Below, one piece after another: positions 53,524 to 63,896 of a stretch of 64,000 nucleotides of DNA. Below the pieces are notes generated by a model. That model ran no database searches, was not told the origin of the DNA, and was given only the letters and a program-made list of their open reading frames with translations. Each line of letters opens with the position of its first letter. Position 1 is the first letter of the stretch. Source of the stretch: Lachnospiraceae bacterium (GTDB lineage: Bacteria; Bacillota; Clostridia; Lachnospirales; Lachnospiraceae); NCBI GenBank assembly GCA_910574185.1, contig CAJSZQ010000014.1, positions 40,221-104,220 on the forward strand, in the 5' to 3' direction. The position numbers and the translations under genes were made by a program.

Positions 53524-54142
53524 TCCATTCTACTTTGTCTTTTATTACTTTCGCGGGAACTCCTCCCACCAGCGAATTTTCAGGCACATCTTTTGTAACT
53601 ACAGAACCTGCTGCTATAACAGAGCTGTTTCCAATTTTTACTCCGCTTAAAATAGTTACCCTTGTACCAATCCAAACGTGATTCCCAATCCGTATTGGCG
53701 CCGTATTGGAACTTCCATTTAATTTATGAGCATCTGAATCCATAATTGTAACATCATGGGAGATAACACAATTATCTCCTATCTCTATTTCCTTATGGCA
53801 TCTAATTTTACAATCACTATTAATAAAGCCTTTTCCTAATACCAACTTTGCACCTTTAAATAAAATAATGTCTGCACCATAAAAAAAGCTGAATCCTCCA
53901 TTTACAATCAACTGGCTATCTTCATCCATACGTAATATACTGCTTCGTCCATTACTTCCCATACGATTTCCACTCAATGTTAAAGATTCGTTCAAAACAA
54001 TTTCTGAATTTCTTTTTAGTTTAATATAGTCGTGGTTAGTTAACTTAATATAACCTTTCCCGCTAAAATGTTTTTTATGCATAATCATATAAATGATTCC
54101 ATGCAAAATATGAAAAATATCTCTTATAGTAATATTTGTCAT
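53516..54142 (-). CDS. Hexapeptide-repeat O-acetyltransferase (WbbJ/maltose acetyltransferase-like)
   Basis: Encodes 208 residues. The C-terminal half is a left-handed beta helix with [20 protein letters not shown] (the catalytic His), [20 protein letters not shown] and the classic ending [20 protein letters not shown]. The N-terminal part begins with a hydrophobic helix and basic loop that may hold it at the membrane. It likely acetylates a sugar of the right-half repeat unit. The start codon overlaps the stop of the SDR gene (TAATG). Confidence 0.9.
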   Translation of the reverse strand: MTNITIRDIFHILHGIIYMIMHKKHFSGKGYIKLTNHDYIKLKRNSEIVLNESLTLSGNRMGSNGRSSILRMDEDSQLIVNGGFSFFYGADIILFKGAKLVLGKGFINSDCKIRCHKEIEIGDNCVISHDVTIMDSDAHKLNGSSNTAPIRIGNHVWIGTRVTILSGVKIGNSSVIAAGSVVTKDVPENSLVGGVPAKVIKDKVEWNV

Positions 54143-54948
54143 TATCTTAAACTATCTCCTTCATCACATGGGATTGTAGCTCCTGTAATACATTTACTAT
54201 AATCGCTTAATAAAAAACATATAACATTTGCAATTTCTATTGGAAGTAATATTCTCTTTCCTTTTGCTGAACCCGTATACATATCCCCCTGTTCACTGAT
54301 ATGATTTATCTCAGAAGCTGTCATTCCCGGAGCAACTGAATTAATCCGGATACCTGTTCCCACAAGCTCTCTCGCCATTCCTTCTACGTAATGAATTAAC
54401 CCTTTTTTTGAAACGCCATATGGCCCATAATCTCCAAATAATCCACGATTTGATGATGTCATTACAATATTTCCTTCCATATGTTTACTTTTACAATATT
54501 TTACAAAAGCGATAGTTAAAAATATTGGCGCCCGCAAATTGGTATTCAGCGTAATATTAAAATCATTTTCTGTAAATTCCAACGGATTTTTAGATATATA
54601 TATACCCGCATTGTTTACAAGCGTATTAACTGGGATAGAATGTATTTCCTCCAAATGTTCAAATAAATCAACAGAGCCATCAGCATTTGTAACATCATAA
54701 ACATAATAACCACACTGTTTATTTCCCAATTCATCAACAGTAGCTTTCAGCTTGTCCTCCCGACGTCCAAGAATGATTACCTTACCTCCACAAGCAATAA
54801 CATTCTTTGCTACCGCCTTGCCGATGCCGCTTCCTCCCCCTGTAATAGCAACCACCTTCGTACTTAAGGCTGTATTAGGAGCCATGGTATGAACTGAACA
54901 ATAAACGGGATTACCGATTACTCGTCTTAAATATGAAGATATGCCCAT
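54142..54948 (-). CDS. Short-chain dehydrogenase/reductase, right half
   Basis: Encodes 268 residues. [20 protein letters not shown] is the cofactor loop, [15 protein letters not shown] the structural NNAG motif, and [22 protein letters not shown] the Ser/Tyr/Lys catalytic set; [14 protein letters not shown] follows. It probably sets the oxidation state of a sugar or acyl group in the right-half product. ATG 54948 is preceded by AAGGAGG; an earlier ATG at 54963 overlaps that site. Confidence 0.9.
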   Translation of the reverse strand: MGISSYLRRVIGNPVYCSVHTMAPNTALSTKVVAITGGGSGIGKAVAKNVIACGGKVIILGRREDKLKATVDELGNKQCGYYVYDVTNADGSVDLFEHLEEIHSIPVNTLVNNAGIYISKNPLEFTENDFNITLNTNLRAPIFLTIAFVKYCKSKHMEGNIVMTSSNRGLFGDYGPYGVSKKGLIHYVEGMARELVGTGIRINSVAPGMTASEINHISEQGDMYTGSAKGKRILLPIEIANVICFLLSDYSKCITGATIPCDEGDSLR

Positions 54949-54966
54949 AATTTCCTCCTTCATTTT

Positions 54967-56112
54967 TTAATAAAAGTCTTTAAAATTAGTCTCGTATATT
55001 TCATATGGAATATGAATGTTTTTTTGCGTAGGCGTAAGAATAAGCAGTCGATCTTCTTTCGCCGGAACACCGATAATAGTTCCATCTTGCTTAATTACCC
55101 CTCCAGCAAATTTAGGCTTCACTTTATTGTCAATATGATATAGTTTTGTACTAACATCTGTAACTGGATTATATTCCCATACAAAATCCCCATTCCCCGG
55201 AATGCTGTATATACGTCCATTAACCCCTAATTTCGTGCCGTATGCTCCATAGAAAATACTTCTATGAAGCATTCGGCACGAATTCTGTGCCGTATCAATT
55301 TTCATGATCCCCGGCTCATAAGCGCTAAATCCATAAATATTTCCATCTGTAGCTACTACTGCATCAAATGTCATAGTACTAATGTTTTCTCCAATATACA
55401 TCCATTTATTTGTTCTCATATCGAGCTTTATTACCCGTCCATTTCGTTCCGGGAAAAAATAAATACAGCCATTCGGATGAATAATACTGCCGCAATATCG
55501 CAACTTAAGTCTAAGCCAGGACGGCGCTAAACAGATCTTATAACTTTCCATTGTATTCAAGTCTGTCACAAGAATATGATCTGTATTTCTTGGAGGCTGA
55601 TATACCATTCCTTCCTTTGTACATATTCCGCCATAATGATGTTCTGAGTTATAAATGAATTGTAATGGTATCTCTTCTGTTTTATTGTTTTCTATAGAAA
55701 CTCTAATAAAGGAGTTTCTCGTTCGCGGAAATCCATATACAAAATCTTTCCACTGGCATCCGCCTGTCCATTTGAAATTGTCATGTCCCAGTTCACCAAA
55801 ATATTCTAATGGAACATTATCTGAAATTTGTATAAACCTGCTTTCTCCATTAGGAATAACATATACGATATCATTATATAGAACTGCACCTACCCATTTA
55901 CATCTCTTCGAACTTACTTGTTTATTCAGAGGCAGAAAAGAAACTGTATAATCTACGCTCTGATATTTATCTGTGTATTGTTTATAATGCTGGAACATAA
56001 AGTCTGTTTCTGTCAAATTTATTTTTCCCAGCATTTCATAATCTCTACTATGATAATATTGAGAATTTATATACTGTTTTGCTCTGTTTACACAACGAGA
56101 TATAGATATCAT
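54967..56112 (-). CDS. Predicted seven-bladed beta-propeller protein of unknown function
   Basis: Encodes 381 residues. After a 60-residue head, a motif of the type G-x-(I/V)-Y-x-x-P followed by a strand of about ten residues repeats seven times at 40-45 residue spacing: IVYVIPNGESRFIQI, FVYGFPRTRNSFIRV, MVYQPPRNTDHILV, CIYFFPERNGRVIKL, IYGFSAYEPGIMKI, IYSIPGNGDFVWEY and IIGVPAKEDRLLIL. No signal peptide or membrane helix is seen, so it is cytoplasmic. I know no capsule enzyme of this build; a sugar isomerase, lyase or binding scaffold are all possible. It overlaps the flippase gene by four bases. Confidence 0.7.
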   Translation of the reverse strand: MISISRCVNRAKQYINSQYYHSRDYEMLGKINLTETDFMFQHYKQYTDKYQSVDYTVSFLPLNKQVSSKRCKWVGAVLYNDIVYVIPNGESRFIQISDNVPLEYFGELGHDNFKWTGGCQWKDFVYGFPRTRNSFIRVSIENNKTEEIPLQFIYNSEHHYGGICTKEGMVYQPPRNTDHILVTDLNTMESYKICLAPSWLRLKLRYCGSIIHPNGCIYFFPERNGRVIKLDMRTNKWMYIGENISTMTFDAVVATDGNIYGFSAYEPGIMKIDTAQNSCRMLHRSIFYGAYGTKLGVNGRIYSIPGNGDFVWEYNPVTDVSTKLYHIDNKVKPKFAGGVIKQDGTIIGVPAKEDRLLILTPTQKNIHIPYEIYETNFKDFY

Positions 56113-57644
56113 TTTTTTATACTCCCAATAAAATTCTTTAATAGATTAAATGCCTGCCAAAATTCTTTCTTCCAGCAAAATACTACTATAAAAATTATAT
56201 TTGGTATAAAGGCACATACGATAGCCTTATATATCAATTCATAAATACCGCCTACATTGATAAACGAACATATGAAATAAGCCAATGGAGCTGCAATTAA
56301 AATACCTGTCAGCAAAACCACTTGATTGCCTAAATATGCCCAAAGCCATTTATAATTATGAAAATAGTATTTGAATAAAACATACGCATAGCCCAATGTA
56401 TAAATAATTAAACTTAAGATTGTAGAAAGTAGTATTCCGGCCAGTCCAACGATTTGAACTAATATAATATTAATCACAACATTAACAACCGCCGCACTAA
56501 AAGGTATAAATCGATTTTCCCACCATAATCCTGCAGCCTCCTGATACACATAAAGCATATCCGACCATTTATTCATAAAAATATATATGGTAAAAAGAAC
56601 CAATAAATAATCCGGCAATAAATATTCTGTCCCCAGCCATATAGATACAAATGGTTGAGCTAAACAAAGAAACGCAATACTTACAAACGTAGTCAGCCAT
56701 ACATATAAAAAATTAAGAAGCTTAAAAACAGCATAGTTATTCTCAACGTCCTCTGTAATCATAGAATTTCCCACACTGGCTTTCATCCCATTCATAATGA
56801 CGGTAAATATTTCATATAATCCAAGAATAATATAATAATAGTTATTATATATTCCCAGTATCCTTACGCCTACAAAAACTGAAATAACAATATTATCCGC
56901 ACCTGTCAGTACCACACCGCCTATTTTCTGGAGCAGCATTCCCTTTATCATCTTTATTATTTCATTAATCTCGCTCTTTGAAATCTTTCCTTTGGGATGA
57001 TACTGCTTATATCGTTTTATACTAATTTGACCACAAATGAGGTTAAAAATAATTGTCCCAACAGGTAATAAGATTGTATAAATATAATAGTTTCTAAAAT
57101 AAACAATTACAAAAATCTGGAATATATATTGCACAATTGAAATAGCCGATAAAACATTGCTTTCTATTGCCGTTTCCTGATGTGCAATTAAAATAGATCT
57201 TCGATATGACAAAAATAGATAACTTGATATCGTATTTATCAAATACATCAAATACAAAATTGTCAAATTAATATTTGCAACACTCTGACCATCTCTGATT
57301 AAATATGGCAATGCGGGAATCAATAAGACTCCTACTATGCCTATAAATATTCCGATTAAATAATAGCATTTTCGATACAAACATAATAATGCATTAATTT
57401 GTGAAGCATCATTTTCAGCAACTGGTTTATACATGCTATAAACAATCGCATTTCCAAATCCTAATTCTGCCACATTTAACATCTTTAAAACAGAAGTAAA
57501 AAGGCTGCTCAAACCAGCATATTCAATTCCCATATAAAAAATAAGCACTGAGCGAATCACAAATGATAAAATTAAAATTAAGCTTTTATTAAATATTCCC
57601 CAGATAACATTCCGCTTTACATGTTGCTGTCGACTCATTTCCAT
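56109..57644 (-). CDS. Oligosaccharide flippase (Wzx), right half
   Basis: Encodes 511 residues with 12-14 membrane helices. RNVIWGIFNKSLILILSFVI, YMGIEYAGLSSLFTSVLKML and FGNAIVYSMYKPVAENDASQ are typical of a MOP-family branch common in Firmicute capsule loci and unlike both other flippases in the window. It would export the right-half repeat unit. Downstream of a GT-C-like gene with a 34-base gap, the same pairing as in the other two sets though in reverse gene order. Confidence 0.92.
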   Translation of the reverse strand: MEMSRQQHVKRNVIWGIFNKSLILILSFVIRSVLIFYMGIEYAGLSSLFTSVLKMLNVAELGFGNAIVYSMYKPVAENDASQINALLCLYRKCYYLIGIFIGIVGVLLIPALPYLIRDGQSVANINLTILYLMYLINTISSYLFLSYRRSILIAHQETAIESNVLSAISIVQYIFQIFVIVYFRNYYIYTILLPVGTIIFNLICGQISIKRYKQYHPKGKISKSEINEIIKMIKGMLLQKIGGVVLTGADNIVISVFVGVRILGIYNNYYYIILGLYEIFTVIMNGMKASVGNSMITEDVENNYAVFKLLNFLYVWLTTFVSIAFLCLAQPFVSIWLGTEYLLPDYLLVLFTIYIFMNKWSDMLYVYQEAAGLWWENRFIPFSAAVVNVVINIILVQIVGLAGILLSTILSLIIYTLGYAYVLFKYYFHNYKWLWAYLGNQVVLLTGILIAAPLAYFICSFINVGGIYELIYKAIVCAFIPNIIFIVVFCWKKEFWQAFNLLKNFIGSIKK

Positions 57645-57678
57645 AACAGAATTTTACCTTTCTACTCAAATATATAAA

Positions 57679-59820
57679 TTATCCATTGTTGATATTAGTT
57701 TCTACCAAAAGTTTAGTTCGATAGAAAGTTCCTTTCGATTCTATAATCAAATATAAACTATCGTCCTCATCATAATATTCTGGTAATTCAACCTCTGCAT
57801 TAAGATTAGAAAAATATCCTTCGGAAACATATTCACCTTTACTATCTTCTGACTGTTTTATACTACATACAGTTTTTTCATCAGATTCTTTATCTTCTAT
57901 CAGCAAATAAGTATTCTGAGCAAATCCACTTTCTTTATTAATGTGCATATTTCCGGATAATGTCAAATAACAATTGCTTTCTTCTGAATCTTCGTTTTCT
58001 AACACCGCTTTTACATTACCCTTCAGTTTATTTGACTCATCAATAGTATTTTCAAAATTATATAGTTCTTCTAACGGTTTTGAAAACGCCCGATATACCT
58101 TTTTATCAAGATAATCTTTTACTAATATTAGCTCTACTTTTTCACCTGTATGCTCTTCTATATATTTTTTCATTGCTTCCTGCATGGTCGAATCTTTATC
58201 AAATACTAAATAGATTAAGTCATTATTTAACGCATCTAGATACGGATTTGTAATATTGTACGCTTTCCATAAATCTTTAATCTTTGGCGTAGGTTGTGTA
58301 CATCCATAAATATTCCGAAAGAAACCTATCGGGACACAATCCCATGCATTAAAAACTGAAAATTTTGCATACGTATTATTTCTATCAGAAACAATTGTAT
58401 AATAATGCTCTGTATCATTACTAGTCTCCGAAAAAAAATATTTATTTTTAGTTTGCTGTTCTTCTGTTACAGGATGAATATCATCACTATAATTTTTATA
58501 TGGAACAACTAACAATAAACATGTTATAGCTCCAGCAAATTTTACTTCTTTATTTTTAATATAAAAATCCATTTCTTCATTCATCCAATAAATTACGGTA
58601 AGGCAGACTACAAACGCTAATCCTATATCTACCCTATGAACAAGATATCTTCCTTTAATAAATAAATAGTAATTCAATAACATATATATTAATATGGAAG
58701 AAACGCCTCCCCCTAATACATTTATGAAATTTTTTTTCTGTGTAGCAAACATACAAAATAGCAATATCAATAAATATGCATAAAAAGAATCAATATACAG
58801 AAATGATTTAGGAAAAATTTTAAAAAAATCAAATATGTTTGAAAAATTAAATATATTTAATACCAATTCATTTGTAGAATCATAAGATAACTGAACTATT
58901 TCCTGCATTATATCCACTTTCATAATATTGGGATCATTATTCCAAGATCTCCATATTAATAAATCATTTTCGCTAACCCCCATTTCCTCATATTCATTAA
59001 TAAATTCAGCATAATCTGGAACCTGATAATCCTGAATTAATGCTCTATAAAATGTCCAATTCTTATATTGCCTCCATTCATCTGATTCATTGGATTCATT
59101 TTTTATAAAGTTATTTATCAATAAAATAGATAAACATATGCTTCCAAATAATCCTAATATAATCAAATTCTCATAAATCAAATTACGATTCTTTTTTAAA
59201 AATGCAATCATAACATGCAAAATCAGAATACAACCCCATGCACCTAATGCCATTTCCGCAGCAGAAACCCGAATTAACGCTCCTAACGAAAATAACAAAA
59301 CTCCTAAGAAAATTCTAAGAAATCTTTTTTTTGAACATAACACAGAAAATATACCTATAGCTGAAAGAATAGCAGCTGTCTTTGTGAACTGTGGACAAGC
59401 ATATCCTTCATATGAAAAAAATACCAGTAAAACTATATTTACCATTGTTCCAAATAAATTATTAAATTTTTCAAAAATGAGATATGTCATTAAGGAAAAA
59501 GCAAAAAAAATCCATAGATTTTCCAAAATTGTATACCAAGGCAAACCGGGAAAACAATTCAAAAAGAATACAACAATTTTAGCATATAAAAAAGAGGTAT
59601 AATTTGCATGATAATCATAAGTCTCTCCATAAGCACCATATATTGTATTCGAAATTACAGCATTATCCACAGTCCATACAGGTTTAAATAGTAATCCCAT
59701 TACAATGAAAAACAGAATATTTATCCCAATAGCTTTTAACAGTATCCCCAAATTACTAAAGGTCTTTTTTTCTTTTAACTTGATTTTTCTTTCTAAGAAG
59801 TAGTTTCTTAACATTGCCAT
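57679..59820 (-). CDS. Polytopic GT-C-like membrane protein, right half, with extra C-terminal domain
   Basis: Encodes 713 residues. The membrane part matches the proteins at 18258 and 40628: KPVWTVDNAVISNTIYGAYG in the first loop (here D-N instead of D-D), FPGLPWYTILENLWIFFAF, then VPDYAEFINEYEEMGVSEND with WRSWNNDP, comparable to MRSWNFADND at 18258. The last 110 residues are a unique acidic beta-rich domain (LENEDSEESNCYLTLSG, YLLIEDKESDEKTV). Likely the outer-face polymerase or side-chain transferase of the right half. ATG 59820 follows AGAGGA; the frame extends ten codons further without need. Confidence 0.72.
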   Translation of the reverse strand: MAMLRNYFLERKIKLKEKKTFSNLGILLKAIGINILFFIVMGLLFKPVWTVDNAVISNTIYGAYGETYDYHANYTSFLYAKIVVFFLNCFPGLPWYTILENLWIFFAFSLMTYLIFEKFNNLFGTMVNIVLLVFFSYEGYACPQFTKTAAILSAIGIFSVLCSKKRFLRIFLGVLLFSLGALIRVSAAEMALGAWGCILILHVMIAFLKKNRNLIYENLIILGLFGSICLSILLINNFIKNESNESDEWRQYKNWTFYRALIQDYQVPDYAEFINEYEEMGVSENDLLIWRSWNNDPNIMKVDIMQEIVQLSYDSTNELVLNIFNFSNIFDFFKIFPKSFLYIDSFYAYLLILLFCMFATQKKNFINVLGGGVSSILIYMLLNYYLFIKGRYLVHRVDIGLAFVVCLTVIYWMNEEMDFYIKNKEVKFAGAITCLLLVVPYKNYSDDIHPVTEEQQTKNKYFFSETSNDTEHYYTIVSDRNNTYAKFSVFNAWDCVPIGFFRNIYGCTQPTPKIKDLWKAYNITNPYLDALNNDLIYLVFDKDSTMQEAMKKYIEEHTGEKVELILVKDYLDKKVYRAFSKPLEELYNFENTIDESNKLKGNVKAVLENEDSEESNCYLTLSGNMHINKESGFAQNTYLLIEDKESDEKTVCSIKQSEDSKGEYVSEGYFSNLNAEVELPEYYDEDDSLYLIIESKGTFYRTKLLVETNINNG

Positions 59821-59852
59821 ATTTTGTCCTCTATATATCCGAAGTATCAACT

Positions 59853-60524
59853 TTATACAGGATAATCACTACTATTTTCACGACGATAAACAAACTCTGC
59901 AAAATCAAAATCAATAGGATTATCAATATCCGTAGCTTCTACTTCATCAATTAAATATATATATGGCTGATTACCAACTACATTTTTGCAATCAATCATT
60001 TTACTTTTTGAAATTATATTTATAGCAAAATTTAGTGCGGCAATATCTGGCAAATCCTGACTTCTTGGCTGGCGTCGTAAATCATAATTGATAGGCATAT
60101 TTTCTTTAAATAAAAACTCCTTAATTAAATGCGCCGAATTTAATGAATCATATTTTTCAGATATTTTAAAATATTTATTGATTGCCTCAGAAATTGTCTC
60201 GTCATGAAGCAGTGGATTAGTTACATTAATATAAGCAATATCATTACACTCGCATTCTTCAGCCATATTGCGATATACATCACTCATAGAAACAGAATTG
60301 CTGGCATAATATTCATCCCTTTTCACGGTTTCACATCCTAAACTTTTAGCAATAGACAACATTGTATCATCATTTGAATTCACAATAATTCCATCCAATA
60401 ATGAAATTCTTTTTAATTGATTTAACTTAACTTCCAATAATGTACTTCCCGCAAAGGGTTTAATATTTTTATTCTTAACTCTCTGTGAACCTGAACGAAC
60501 AGCTACTAATGCTTTTAAACTCAT
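59853..60524 (-). CDS. CMP-N-acetylneuraminate-type cytidylyltransferase, right half
   Basis: Encodes 223 residues. KALVAVRSGSQRVKNKNIKP is the CTP-binding opening, VNSNDDTMLSIAKSLG and AYINVTNPLLHDETISEAIN continue the family pattern and EATDIDNPIDFDFAEFVYR is the C-terminal metal and dimer part. It makes a CMP-activated acidic sugar for the sialyltransferase-like protein at 62793. No synthase, dehydratase or epimerase for the sugar is found in the right half; the aldolase at 50738 might replace them. Start has AGGAGG. Confidence 0.87.
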   Translation of the reverse strand: MSLKALVAVRSGSQRVKNKNIKPFAGSTLLEVKLNQLKRISLLDGIIVNSNDDTMLSIAKSLGCETVKRDEYYASNSVSMSDVYRNMAEECECNDIAYINVTNPLLHDETISEAINKYFKISEKYDSLNSAHLIKEFLFKENMPINYDLRRQPRSQDLPDIAALNFAINIISKSKMIDCKNVVGNQPYIYLIDEVEATDIDNPIDFDFAEFVYRRENSSDYPV

Positions 60525-60536
60525 ATAATTTTCCTC

Positions 60537-61700
60537 CTATAAGATATTTATGTACATATCTGCATTTCTTCTTTCTTTTTCCAATATATGATTTATTTCA
60601 TTAATTTCTTTATCTGTGATGCACTCTACTTTTCTCTCATTTAAATTAAGCATAGACATATATACCTCATGGATCGACATGACCGCATGATTCTCCAAGT
60701 GGAAATTGGCCAACAATTCTTCAATTCTCGAGTAAATATTATTATACGGGCCCTGCCGTTGCAAAACATAAAATTGTTTGTAATATAAAATAGAAAACAC
60801 ACATGCATGAAAGGAATCTGTAATCACAAGCCTAGCATTTGTTATAAGTTGCAGAAAATCAATGACGTCTGCTGTAAATTCTTTTGGATAACGTCTGTCA
60901 TTTAAACGAATAATTTTCGCATTCAACATTCTTCCTATTTCTTGCAGTTCTTCTTCTTCTGAGTTGCTAATCTTACCTAATATATATGTCACAATATATC
61001 TTTTATTAGCATAAGCAAAACTCTTGGAATTAATCAACTTATCCCATACACGACGTTCTATTATCATTGTAGGGTCTAGCAAAACCGTAGCTTTTTTATT
61101 TGTTAATTCGTTAATCAACTTTTGTGCAGCTCGCTCTCTCACAGAGATATACTTCATATCGTTAATATACTTAATCCACTGTTCCTTTCTCTTTTTCGGT
61201 ATTTCAACAAGACCTACACTTGCTGAAAATGAAATTCTCTTTTCCTTTGGAACATTTTGTAAAAAAAAGAAATCTGTAGCAGCTCCCATGCAAGGATTCC
61301 ATATTTGATCACTTCCTGCAATTAAATAATCATATTGATTTAATTGTCTTTTATGTGGAAATCCCTCTCGTACTACATATTTTGTTTCTTTAATGTATTT
61401 ATTTGTAAAATTAATATTTTTAGTTTTTCTCTGCTTTTTCAAATTGTCATCAAAAATATTACATATAAAAGACTTCTGCCTTGGCATTATCAATCCATAA
61501 CAATACTTAATGATTGACTTTATCCAATGAATTAATATTTTTTTAGAATATTCTTCCGTATACTTATAATCTTCGTACTTTTCATTTAAAATTGTTTCTG
61601 TTTCAAATCCATGCATTCTCAAATATTCCTGTAAAGCATAATTTTGAAGACGATTTCCATAATTACTATAATCAATAAAAGTTACAATACCTACCTTCAT
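60537..61700 (-). CDS. Polysaccharide pyruvyl transferase family protein
   Basis: Encodes 387 residues. VGIVTFIDYSNYGNRLQNYA is the usual opening, and the hallmark pieces YDYLIAGSDQIWNPCMG and NARLVITDSFHACVFSILYY are present; the latter holds the conserved His. Members transfer pyruvate from PEP as a ketal, making the polymer more acidic. The FrhB-like gene at 52384 often accompanies this family. Coupled to the GT2 gene by an ATGA overlap. Confidence 0.92.
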   Translation of the reverse strand: MKVGIVTFIDYSNYGNRLQNYALQEYLRMHGFETETILNEKYEDYKYTEEYSKKILIHWIKSIIKYCYGLIMPRQKSFICNIFDDNLKKQRKTKNINFTNKYIKETKYVVREGFPHKRQLNQYDYLIAGSDQIWNPCMGAATDFFFLQNVPKEKRISFSASVGLVEIPKKRKEQWIKYINDMKYISVRERAAQKLINELTNKKATVLLDPTMIIERRVWDKLINSKSFAYANKRYIVTYILGKISNSEEEELQEIGRMLNAKIIRLNDRRYPKEFTADVIDFLQLITNARLVITDSFHACVFSILYYKQFYVLQRQGPYNNIYSRIEELLANFHLENHAVMSIHEVYMSMLNLNERKVECITDKEINEINHILEKERRNADMYINIL

Positions 61701-62758
61701 TTATGATTCCTTTTCATCCTTTTTAAACTTTGGCTTATCCACGCATATAGCTCTATAATCCAAAACATGTTAAGAAAAAAACAAAAATATTCAATTTTTT
61801 CTTTTAAAACAAGATTTTTTACGTCTTTATGATAAATATTTTTGATACTATATTTATAAAATTCATGACATTTTTTTCTTTTTAACGGTTCTTTTTCAAT
61901 TGGCTTGTACCATATAATTTCACCTATTGTAACTATTATATAACGAGCATACGCTTCTCTATATCTTTTATCTTTTTTGCTTTTTATAATTTCCTTTAAT
62001 ATTTTAAATACCTTATTATAATTATCAATCAGCTGAAATGCATCTTTTTTATTCATTGTATTTGTAACAGAATTATCATTTGTACAATAATTATATAAAG
62101 GAGAATTAATATATATTGCATTTTTAATCTTATCTATACATCTTAAATTGAATATACGATCTTCATTCATGTATATCCCAACTGGAAAGTATATGTTATT
62201 ATTGCAAATGAATTTTTGTGAATACGCTCTGCTCCAAGGAACTGCAATAGTATGAACCGATTTCTTATCCCAATCCTGATAGAACCCCAAAACTGATAAC
62301 ATCAAATAGTCTATATCGTACCTTAAATCTGATTGAAAATTTATATATTCCTGCTGAAAAAAATGACGATGTACATGTTTGCCATTCTTATGTACTTCCT
62401 GATAATCAAATAATAAAAGCTCTATGGATTCATCCCAGTGCTCAACAATGGTCTGACACATTTCTTTGTTAATCCAATCATCGGCATCAACAAATATAAG
62501 AATATCTCCTTTCGCATTTTCAATTCCTAAATTTCGTGCAACAGATACTCCTTGATTTTGCTGTTCAAAATATCTTATGCGTTCATCTTTCTCTGCATAC
62601 TTTTGGCATATTTCGTTACAGCGGTCTGGTGAACCGTCATTTACAAGCAACAATTCCCATCTTGAATAAGTCTGTGCAAGAACCGAATTTATACACTTGG
62701 ATACATACTGTTCTGCCTTGTATATCGGAATTATAATCGAAATAAGCTGTTCATACAT
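61697..62758 (-). CDS. Glycosyltransferase family 2, right half
   Basis: Encodes 353 residues. The GT-A signature is ISIIIPIYKAEQYVSKCINS, LLVNDGSPDRCNEICQKYAE, QNQGVSVARNLGIENAKG and IFVDADDWINKE. The C-terminus is rich in Lys and ends with an amphipathic helix (NMFWIIELYAWISQSLKRMK) that may bind the membrane. It is the only ordinary glycosyltransferase of the right half, so with the sialyltransferase-like protein it would build a short repeat on a primer from operon A. Confidence 0.9.
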   Translation of the reverse strand: MYEQLISIIIPIYKAEQYVSKCINSVLAQTYSRWELLLVNDGSPDRCNEICQKYAEKDERIRYFEQQNQGVSVARNLGIENAKGDILIFVDADDWINKEMCQTIVEHWDESIELLLFDYQEVHKNGKHVHRHFFQQEYINFQSDLRYDIDYLMLSVLGFYQDWDKKSVHTIAVPWSRAYSQKFICNNNIYFPVGIYMNEDRIFNLRCIDKIKNAIYINSPLYNYCTNDNSVTNTMNKKDAFQLIDNYNKVFKILKEIIKSKKDKRYREAYARYIIVTIGEIIWYKPIEKEPLKRKKCHEFYKYSIKNIYHKDVKNLVLKEKIEYFCFFLNMFWIIELYAWISQSLKRMKRNHK

Positions 62759-62792
62759 GAATTATAATGTATCTCCTCTCTCTAAGTAATTA

Positions 62793-63896
62793 TTATATCC
62801 AAATGATATTTTTTCTATGGATATTCAACATTTGGATACAATTAATATATAACGATCTGTATTCACTATATATAGCATTAACTTGTTCTAAATAAAGAAC
62901 CTTAATATTACACTGCTTTTCATCCACAGAAAATAATATCGAAGACGGCCATGTAAAAACAGCAGATTTAACTTTGAAATATGAAAAAAATATTTCGGCT
63001 GGTACTGTCTGTTCTATTTCAATTACTTTTATAGAAGAATCAAAATGATAATCTGCTTTATCTCGTGGATGCTTTTTTAACAAAATAATGGAATCTCTAT
63101 AATTCTCATTAACATATGTCTCAATTTTACTCGTCACGAAAGAATCATCTGTTACAAAATCCGTATAGGGAAATGTGCATAAAACCACATCAATCGTATT
63201 AATATCTTTCGGTAATGGATATATTCTTTTTAATATTTCTTTGTACAAACCTTTGTCACATACATCCATGTCCCCAAGTTTATTCAAACTTTTATAATTT
63301 CGATATTTCATAAGCTCAGGTTTTGAGGCATACTTTTCGCAAAATTTTGTTTTATTAAACGCGTATCGAGATTGAACTGTACTTGCGTATCCCATCTTTG
63401 AAAGCAAGTAACCTAATAAGTTCCATAAATTTGCAACATCACGTATTTGCAATCTCGATTTCTTTTCTGTATAATCTAAAGTCCCATCTTCCAGAATAAC
63501 GGTTTTTTTCTCACTGCTTACCCCAATAAACATTCCTGGTATCACTTCCTCTTCTGTAGATACGACAGCTATATCATATTCATCATAAGGGATAAAATAA
63601 TTAATAAATTTTTTGCAAAATTTTAGTTGTTGTCCAGTTATTGCATGTAAAAACATTTCAACGGATAACTGTATTTTTCTTAATATGCTCAATTTACTAA
63701 ACCTGATACTTGTTCTAATTATGTTCGAAAAAATACCACTCTTTTCACAATACTCTCCTATATATTCGCCTTTATAATCATTAGGCAAACATATAGCTGT
63801 CCAATCATAATTCTTACCATATGCGCAATAATACCATATGAATCTATATAAACTCTGAGGATTAAAAACAACTACTATACCTTTTTTTCTTTTCAT
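62793..63896 (-). CDS. Sialyltransferase-like protein (polysialyltransferase/GT52-type), right half
   Basis: Encodes 367 residues. It shares layout and motifs with the protein at 26091: RFIWYYCAYGKNYDW against DFIWYYHTFGIEYSW, VILEDGTLDYTEKKS, ILLKKHPRDKADYH and FTWPSSILFSVDEK, the acidic, His and Ser motifs of bacterial sialyltransferases. Overall identity is low. The start is ATG 63896, seven bases behind AAAAAGGA, which lies in the inverted repeat; the repeat ends within this ATG. The leader is identical to that of the left-half gene, so both are placed to use the same promoter and ribosome site. Confidence 0.78.
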   Translation of the reverse strand: MKRKKGIVVVFNPQSLYRFIWYYCAYGKNYDWTAICLPNDYKGEYIGEYCEKSGIFSNIIRTSIRFSKLSILRKIQLSVEMFLHAITGQQLKFCKKFINYFIPYDEYDIAVVSTEEEVIPGMFIGVSSEKKTVILEDGTLDYTEKKSRLQIRDVANLWNLLGYLLSKMGYASTVQSRYAFNKTKFCEKYASKPELMKYRNYKSLNKLGDMDVCDKGLYKEILKRIYPLPKDINTIDVVLCTFPYTDFVTDDSFVTSKIETYVNENYRDSIILLKKHPRDKADYHFDSSIKVIEIEQTVPAEIFFSYFKVKSAVFTWPSSILFSVDEKQCNIKVLYLEQVNAIYSEYRSLYINCIQMLNIHRKNIIWI

